From Agelaius tricolor (taxonomy: Eukaryota > Chordata > Aves > Passeriformes > Icteridae), in assembly GCA_023055355.1 (NCBI GenBank), contig JALJCS010000035.1, positions 6,331,501 through 6,395,500 on the forward strand: a DNA stretch of 64,000 nucleotides, in the 5' to 3' direction. The position numbers and the translations under genes were made by a program. Positions 58,044-64,000 of this stretch are shown here, in pieces; the first letter of the stretch is position 1, and each line of letters starts with the position of its first letter. The notes beneath the pieces were generated by a model that was not told the DNA's origin, did no database searches, and saw nothing but the letters and a program-made list of their open reading frames with translations.

Positions 58044-58057
58044 AAAAGGGGAGGGAT
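58044..58057 (+). other. Polypurine tract
   Basis: AAAAGGGGAGGGAT lies immediately before the 3' LTR start. This is the expected plus-strand primer site and confirms that the following LTR belongs to this provirus. Confidence 0.75.
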
Positions 58058-58607
58058 TATAATATGTGATGTAAGGTAATTCATGCCTGTGTGAAAAATG
58101 CATAAAATAAAAATTGTAAAATAAATCATACATGTAATAAAAATCCAAAGAGCCTAAGACCATGGAGAGTCCAGAGACAGATTACCACATAGAAGTTGCG
58201 AAGCTCCAGGTGGCAGCAGGGAAGAATGCCTTGTTAGCAAGCAAAAAGACGTGGCCAGTGCAGAGATGGGCTTCTCCCAGAACCATCCAGGAACATCCAA
58301 AAGCGATCAACACTTGACAAGTATCATCAATCAAGATAACCAAAGTCGTCAAGAATCTGAATACCCGACTTCCCATGACATGATCAACACCCGCCACCTC
58401 CCAAGAAACAGCATTGTCCAGCCCTGTACAGTGAAAAGAAATTTCATGTATATGCAGGGTGACAAAAAGAATGGAGGCACCTCTGCCTCAGGCAGAAAAA
58501 ACTGTAAAAAACCAGCCCCACCAGTGATGGCATTTGTGAATGGAGGGAAGTCTGATGCGATAGAAGTTGGATCTAGGTTCACCCAGCGCCAATCCTGGGC
58601 TCAATGC

Positions 58608-59250
58608 TATTATAAATGATCAATCAAAACCCAAATTATCAAAAAATGCAAAAAGATTTATTTATCTTTTTCTGCGACCAAAATACGGTCCTCAAAACCA
58701 CCACAGCCAAAGAGAAAGTGTCGAGCCCAGGATCAGCGCTGGATGAACCTGGATCTGACCTCTATCACATCGAATCCTCCGCCCCATTCACGAGAGTCAC
58801 TTCTAGCGGGGATGTTTTATACAGTTTATTGTGCCTGAGGCAAAGGAGTGCCAGTTTCTCTTGTAACTCTTCACATTCATAGTTGGTTCTTTCACTGTGC
58901 AGAGCAGGACAAAGGCCATCTCCTGGTTGATAGCCAGCATTGATTGAATTCCGGGAAGTCGCATATTCACATGTATCTTTCTGGCAAGTTGGCTATCTTG
59001 ATCGATGTTATCCACAGGGCGATAATCGCTCTTAGGTGGTTTCCGATGGCTCGGGATAACGGTGATCATCGCGCTGCGTGCGTCTATTCTTGGGCTAAAT
59101 GCCAATCGTTATCTGGCCGACTCCAGGAATTTCGGAGTTTGAATAGACATCCGCCTCTTGGGCTGCTTGGGGTCAGACACTTGTTTGGATTTCATAATCT
59201 TTATAAAATACATTCTTTTATAGCATGAATTATTTCTAACATATATTACA
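58608..59250 (-). mobile_element. Family-A LTR inserted inside the 3' LTR, opposite orientation
   Basis: TATTATAAATG ... ATATATTACA. Single-copy for the unit that is duplicated at 42034-42271. Flanks AATGC and (A)ACGC fit a decayed short target duplication. Being the same family in reverse, it forms a long inverted repeat with the host LTR. Confidence 0.82.
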
Positions 59251-59269
59251 ACGCTGTCTCTTTGCCTGT

Positions 59270-59655
59270 TGTCACAGACATCTTTTCATTAAACATCCTT
59301 TCTTAGGATTTTTTCCTTCTGAGAAACTGAGAGGCCTCAGAAACAAAATGTAAACAATGGTTATCTGCTGCTGTGGAATGCAACAGGTGGATCCATGATT
59401 GGTCTCATGTGGATGTTTGGAATTAATGGCCAATCACAGCACAGCTGGCTCTCTCTGTCCGAGCCACAGACCTTTGTCATTCATTCCTTTCTATTCTTAG
59501 CTTAGCTAGTCCTCTGAGATGAAACCTTTTCTTCTATTCTTTTAGTGTAGTTTTAATGTAATATATATCATAAGATAATAAATCAAGCCTTCTGTAACAT
59601 GGAGTCAGATCTACGTCTCTTCCCTCATCCTAAGACCCCTGTGACCACCGTCACA
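59270..59655 (+). mobile_element. Solo LTR, family D, inserted inside the 3' LTR
   Basis: TGTCACAGAC ... CACCGTCACA, 386 bp, flanked by GCCTGT at 59264-59269 and 59656-59661 (perfect 6-bp duplication). AATAAA near 59578 sets plus orientation. The reverse copy is at 50639-51024. Confidence 0.9.
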
Positions 59656-59803
59656 GCCTGTGGCTATTGAAGACATATTTTCGGTTGCAAAAATAGACTC
59701 TTTTGCTATTATTATTAATTTGGCTTTCTCGTTGATTATTTATAACACAATTCAGAGATTTAAGAAAACCTCAGTTATTGTTTGCTACCTGCAGTCACCA
59801 CAG

Positions 59804-60297
59804 GGGATGTGACCACATCCTCACTAGTCATCACCTAGAGACGCATTTCTAAAGCCCTTCGAGGCAAGACCCCAGGGAACAGAAAAGTGACAAAGCCAAC
59901 ATGTTTTTCACTTCTGGGAACTGTGTCCCGATTGACTGTGGCGGACCATCCCATTCCATTTCCACTGGCTCTGGCTCTCCCTACATCACTAGCTGTGGCA
60001 GGGGTGCCTTTGCACTCACTGGCATTTCCAGCATTCCCTGCCCCGCAGGGACTGGTGGGCTCTCCCCTGCCGCAGGCCGCCCTGCTGTGGCTGCCAGTGG
60101 CACCCACCCCTGCTCTGGACAGAACAGCCGTGTTCCTTTGTTTCAACTGGCCCCAAGCCAACCACCGCCACTACTGCCCCCAGCTTTGCAACTTGTTGGC
60201 TGCAAGAAACTGCCGGAGTGCCTTTGCTGAACTCGGTTCCGCTCCACTCAGCTGCAGCAGTGTTTCCTGCTTTGCACATTGCTTGGCTGCGCCTGCC
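59804..60297 (+). repeat. Left arm of a ~500-bp inverted repeat (gag-like, plus orientation)
   Basis: Matches the reverse complement of 62010-62509 from ccacatcctcactagtcatc through tgtttcctgctttgc with scattered differences and small indels. GC-rich and Pro/Ala-coding in the open frame 59887-60504. It derives from the same retroviral segment as the right arm. Confidence 0.85.
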
Positions 60298-62009
60298 GGC
60301 ACCATTAGCAGTGGCAGAGACACCACCAGCGCCGCCCCCCCCCAGGACCGAGAGAAACTGCTGCAGCACTTTTTCATGCTCCTCTGGCTGTGGCTGCGCT
60401 GGCAGCTGGCCCTCGTGTGCCACCACCCAGTTTGTATAGACTGGCCGCACACCATGAAGTGTGGGGGGACCCCCTGCAATCCACGGCGGCTGCTACTGCC
60501 GTGATGGCATAAGTTGCTCTCACCACTCCACGAGCTGCCCTTGCAGTGGCTTTGCTCTGTGCCTTACTGCCTGCAGTGGCTTTGCTCTATGATTTGCCAC
60601 CTGCTTCAGAGCCTACATCAACCCAGCCTCCCCTCTGCCTTCTTCAGACTGTCCGAAGCCGTGCTCTTCTGAAATGGGGTCTGGGAGAGCGAAAGGAAGC
60701 ACCAGCCTGTTCCACAGTGGCGGCACCACTTGACAGCTCACTGCTGGTGCTGCCAAGCTGAGAATTCAGAAACTCAGTGACTTTCAAGAGAACAACATTT
60801 TTCTGAGACCAACACTCTCTTAGACGAGACCTTCCCTTACTCCATAGGGTTCCCACTGGGCTCATAGGGCCTCACCCTCCTGCTCACGTCTGCAGGGCAG
60901 GAGGGGTGGTGTCAGAGAATGCTGCCACTAGTCTCATGCCCAGGGGGTATAAGAGTAAGGCCACAAATCAGAGAGCTGGGCAACAGTCAATTGTATCATG
61001 GGGGAGGGTGGCACAGGAGAGAGCGAAGATCACTTGCTTATCCTGGCAGGTGTGGGCTGTGCCAAAAACCCCAAATATTGGGTAGACCTTCATATTCTGG
61101 GGAAAACCTCTCCTTTCCATTTTCCAACATGGACCAGCGGTCCTGGATTGAGTAGGGGGAGGAGGAAGAAATGTTCTGTCAGGGAGTCAGTCCCTTCAGA
61201 CACTCCTGCAATCCTCCCTCTCTGTTTCGGCATGAAGGGTTAGGGGAAAACAACAGACCAAATATATCTGAGCTCAATGGAGAAATTGCTGCAGCCCACC
61301 ATAGTCAGGGCTGGGGCCCCTACCCCTGGCCTCTAGCTTCTTGGGACACTGTCATCTGAGAGAAAAAAAAAAAAAAGCATTGTCTTCATAGACATCTCAG
61401 AGCACTGGAAAGTCACAAAGCCTGGTTGTATTAAAGGCTGTTGCCATGGCTTTCCAGTATTTTTCTCAAGTGTCTCTGAATTTGGTCAATTCTGCTTATG
61501 CAGCAGACACACTCAATTGTTTTGAAAACTTTGGGATGCAATTCAGACCTGAGTTCATTTATATCGCTCGAGTCGTTCATTCAGGACATGACTGCATAGG
61601 CCAAAAGCTTTGCATGATTCTTCTATCAAAGCGCACGCACTCTGCAAAAAGCAATTTCAGTGAATGCCAACCAAAGCTTGACCTGCTGCACCTTACTGGC
61701 TGGGATAAATCCCAGAGGTCTAGAGGCTTTGCAGCTGTGGCAAACAAATGTTACTCATCTTGCCAAATTTGGCTGATTTGAGTACGTGCATGTGTTTATC
61801 AATACCTTCTTTTCTGCCATGTGGGCATCTACTCACTCTGGGAAATGAGTTTTGACAAGTTGGATTGCCAGTCCTTTGACAGACAGAGAATGGTTTGTTA
61901 CTTATATTAGAAGTAGTAACTGATTTCTTGGAATTAAAAGTTATCTCTTGCACAAAAGCCAACAAGACTGAGTACTTACAAAAAAGATGAGATTGCAGAA
62001 AATCTTTAG
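60298..62009. other. Spacer of the inverted repeat, probably retroviral
   Basis: GC-rich to about 61.3 kb, with short open frames and no recognised motif, then AT-rich to 62.0 kb. An A14 run lies near 61364. I could not assign a gene. Confidence 0.4.
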
Positions 62010-62509
62010 CAGGTGTGGCCAAACAACTGGCAAAGCAGGAAACACTGCTGCAACCAAGTGAAGTGGAACTGAGTTCAGCAAAGGCACTCCGGCGGTTTCT
62101 TGCAGCCAACAAGTTGCAAAGCTGGGGGCAGTAGTGGCGGTGGTTGGCTTGGGGCCAGTTGAAACAAAGGAACACGGCTGTTCTGTCCAGAGCAGGGGTG
62201 GTGCACCGCCGGCAGCCACAGCAGGGCGGCCTGCGGCAGGGGAGAGCCCACCAGTCCCTGCGGGGCAGGGAATGCTGGAAATGCCAGTGAGTGCAAAGGC
62301 ACCCCTGCCACAGCTAGTGATGTAGGGAGAGCCAGAGCCAGTGGAAATGGAATGGGATGGTCCGCCACAGTCAATCGGGACACAGTTCCCAGAGCCATCG
62401 CAGGCGAAAAACTTGTTGGCTTTGTTTTCTGTTCCCCAGGGTCTTGCCTCGAAGGGCTTTAGAAATGCGTCTCTAGGTGATAACTAGTGTGGATGCGATC
62501 GCATTCTCC
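62010..62509 (-). repeat. Right arm of the ~500-bp inverted repeat
   Basis: Reverse complement of 59804-60297. On the minus strand it continues directly from the gag fragment at 62473-62661, which indicates that both arms are gag-derived. Confidence 0.85.
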
Positions 62510-62661
62510 CTGAAAACTGCCTCCAATAAACAATTGCCTAGCTCTTCCCAAGTCCCTGGATTAAATGCAGCGCCTACATCCACTGCGAAGATGTGATTTT
62601 TGACCCAAAATAAAAGATTGCAAAGTGCTTGCTCAGAGACAGCAAGTCTCAGAGGAGTCAT
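62473..62661 (-). pseudogene. gag fragment of an ERVK-like element
   Basis: Short frame on the minus strand with LLFWVKNHIFAVD and AFNPGTWEELGNCLLEA, resembling the N-terminal gag segment of avian ERVK-type elements. A stop follows at 62473-62475. It lies 0.4 kb inside a family-E LTR of the same orientation, as expected for LTR-leader-gag. Confidence 0.6.
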
Positions 62662-63078
62662 CAGATTCCTCTACACAGAAACAATCATTTGTTCATCTGT
62701 GGAGAGTTGGTTCTCCATTTTTAAGGAAAACCCAGTCTGTTCCCATTCCAGCTCTTAGACTAGATGATCTCTGCAGTCCCAAAGGGACAAGTCGTCTCCC
62801 AGAAGATGTGGAGATAGATCACAGTTACCTCTCTAGGAGGGCAGAAGGTGTCCAATCTGTCTTGCAGGGAATGCTAGAGGTCAGCCTGAGTTCCTCTGAT
62901 GGAGAGATCCAGATGGTCTCCAGTTTGTGCCAGACACATGGCTGGGGTCAGTAATAGTCACCCCAGTCTGTCTGTACCCTCAAAGGAGTCGGCAATGTCA
63001 GGCTGATGTTCAGACTCCCTTCAGAGGAGTCATGAAAAAACCAAGGCAGAGTGTTCACCCACACGAGGGGTCACCAAT
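62662..63078 (-). other. Presumed leader between family-E LTR and gag fragment
   Basis: About 0.4 kb without a supported gene. The minus strand starts ATTGGTGACCCCTCGTG directly after the LTR, the position of a primer-binding site. I cannot assign a tRNA to it. Confidence 0.4.
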
Positions 63079-63425
63079 TATTACTGAAGGGGTGTCAGGG
63101 ACAGACAAAGGTGGGACAGAGACTCCATCATTAGAAGGCATGAAAAGGCTCTTTATTATTAGAAATCCACAGTTCTTATAGAAAACAATGGTGGACCTAA
63201 GACCTGATTGGCATTTAGGAATCTTCTCTCACCTATTGGTCAAGAAGGGACAACTCCTTCTTGTAAACATCTTTGACAAACAGGGATTACCTGCCAGGTG
63301 CAGAGATTGAGATAATAATTGTTTTAATTCTTTCTCTGAGCTTTCTCATGGCTTCTTACAGCTTCCCAGGAAAATCCTGGGAGAGCTTATATGTCTCTCT
63401 GTTCAGAGGATATGTGATTACCACA
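63079..63425 (-). mobile_element. LTR, family E, minus orientation
   Basis: Minus strand TGTGGTAATCACATATCC ... CTTCAGTAATA. Near-identical partner of 48315-48667. Gag-like sequence follows on its downstream side, so this looks like the 5' LTR of a truncated element. Confidence 0.8.
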
Positions 63426-63429
63426 GTAC

Positions 63430-64000
63430 CATGAGATCTGTGTCACAATGATCTCCTGGCTTGCATGAAGCCCCACTGTGTTTGCAATTGACAGTTGGTT
63501 CCCCAAGATTCCATGGAGTCACTGTGCTCTCCTGTGATTCATGAGGCTGTGCAGTGTCACAATGGACACTTGCTTCCTTGAAGACTGAATATGTCCCAGT
63601 GACACCAGGTTTCCATGAGGCCGCACTTTGTCACAATGGGGCCTTGGTTCTATGAGAATCCATTGCCCCACAGTGGTCTCCTGGGTGCCATGAGGCCTTT
63701 CTTTGTCACAGTGGAACCTTGCTTGCAGAAGCCTTGGCAATGTCCCAATGGCATACGGTTTCCATGAGACTCTGCTGTGTCACAACTGACCCTTTGTTCC
63801 ATGAGATTCCATTGTGACACAGTGCTCTCCTACGTCCAATGAGGCCTTGCTCACAATGGCGCCCTGTTTCTACTAGGCCTGGCAATGTTTCTGTGGCCCT
63901 TTTGTTCCCTGTGGACCCTTTCTGTCAGAATTTACTCTTGTTTCATGAGATTCCATGTTTCCATGAGGCGCTGTGTCACAATGGACACTGGATTGCACAA
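63430..64000. repeat. Minisatellite with ~37-bp degenerate units, running off the window
   Basis: Units of 37-38 bp begin atgag and contain tgtcacaatgg, alternating between 'gcc...cttggttcc' and 'attcc...ctcctgggt' forms (for example 63616-63652 then 63653-63690). At least 14 units are visible. The same repeat occurs at 48085-48310. Confidence 0.8.

Larger units (their letters stand above)
49090..59747 (+). mobile_element. Decayed class-I (gamma-like) endogenous provirus with four nested LTR insertions
   Basis: Plus-strand order gag, pro, pol, env, polypurine tract, 3' LTR. Class I is suggested by the single zinc-knuckle remnant, the gamma-type RT and integrase wording and a transmembrane subunit with a covalent-type cysteine cluster. 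All genes carry stops and frameshifts, so it cannot be functional as it stands. Later insertions: 50639-51024 (gag), about 53345-53893 (RNase H), 58608-59250 and 59270-59655 (both in the 3' LTR). No 5' LTR matching the 3' LTR was found. Confidence 0.85.
58058..59747 (+). mobile_element. 3' LTR of the provirus (family A), interrupted twice
   Basis: Own sequence is 58058-58607, 59251-59269 and 59656-59747, ending ATTTATAACA. It aligns throughout with the reverse complement of the family-A LTRs at 41977-42734 and 58608-59250. One family-A LTR and one family-D LTR are inserted inside. After removing both, about 660 bp remains, the family's normal length. Confidence 0.82.

Noticed and set aside
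48315..63425. A single large minus-orientation provirus bounded by the two family-E LTRs
   Set aside because: The left LTR is followed by the same ATTGGTGACC sequence as the right one, then by minisatellite, and most of the interior is a plus-strand provirus of another class.
63430..64000. CRISPR-like array
   Set aside because: Spacing is continuous with degenerate 37-bp units and no unique spacers, in a vertebrate genome. It is a minisatellite.

Overview
This window is nuclear DNA from a bird, most likely a songbird. The evidence is the vertebrate exon-intron structure, two CR1 retroposon 3' ends, many short ERVK-like solo LTRs, compact introns and about 40% GC outside one CpG island. Only two cellular genes are supported, and they lie head to head. 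MBTD1 (minus strand, 15 coding exons from 29170 down to 4678/4686) encodes a four-MBT-repeat reader of methylated histone H4. UTP18 (plus strand, 13 coding exons, 29915-37805) encodes a WD40 subunit of the small-subunit processome. Their start codons are 745 bp apart, inside a CpG island that carries four CACGTG E-boxes. This divergent pairing matches the mammalian arrangement as I recall it.

Layout. 1-4677 is downstream of the last MBTD1 exon found; the expected terminal exon (about 39 residues) was not located. 4678-29170 is MBTD1, and its introns hold only low-complexity tracts and no other recognised gene. 29171-29914 is the shared promoter. 29915-38610 is UTP18 with its 3'UTR and poly(A) signal; CR1 fragments sit in two of its introns. 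From about 38.6 kb to the end I recognise no cellular gene, and from 41 kb the sequence becomes an endogenous-retrovirus graveyard.

Retroviral half. A solo LTR of family 'A' (41977-42734) has a 5-bp target duplication and an exact internal 119-bp tandem duplication. A solo ERVK-like LTR (45516-45908) has a perfect 6-bp duplication. At 48.3-49.1 kb two LTRs with related 5' ends face away from each other. They are followed by a decayed class-I (gamma-like) provirus reading gag-pro-pol-env on the plus strand (about 49.1-58.06 kb), ending in a polypurine tract and a family-A 3' LTR. It has been broken by stops, frameshifts, a 61-bp duplication over the reverse-transcriptase catalytic motif and four later LTR insertions: one in gag, one in the RNase H region and two inside the 3' LTR. 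Beyond 59.75 kb lie a roughly 500-bp inverted repeat of retroviral gag-like sequence, a minus-strand gag fragment, a further LTR and a 37-bp-unit minisatellite running off the window end.

Labels such as 'family A', 'D' and 'E' are mine, used only to relate copies within this window. I found no CRISPR array, rRNA or tRNA gene and no new functional system. The most unusual material is the nested and rearranged retroviral structure and the E-box-rich bidirectional promoter.
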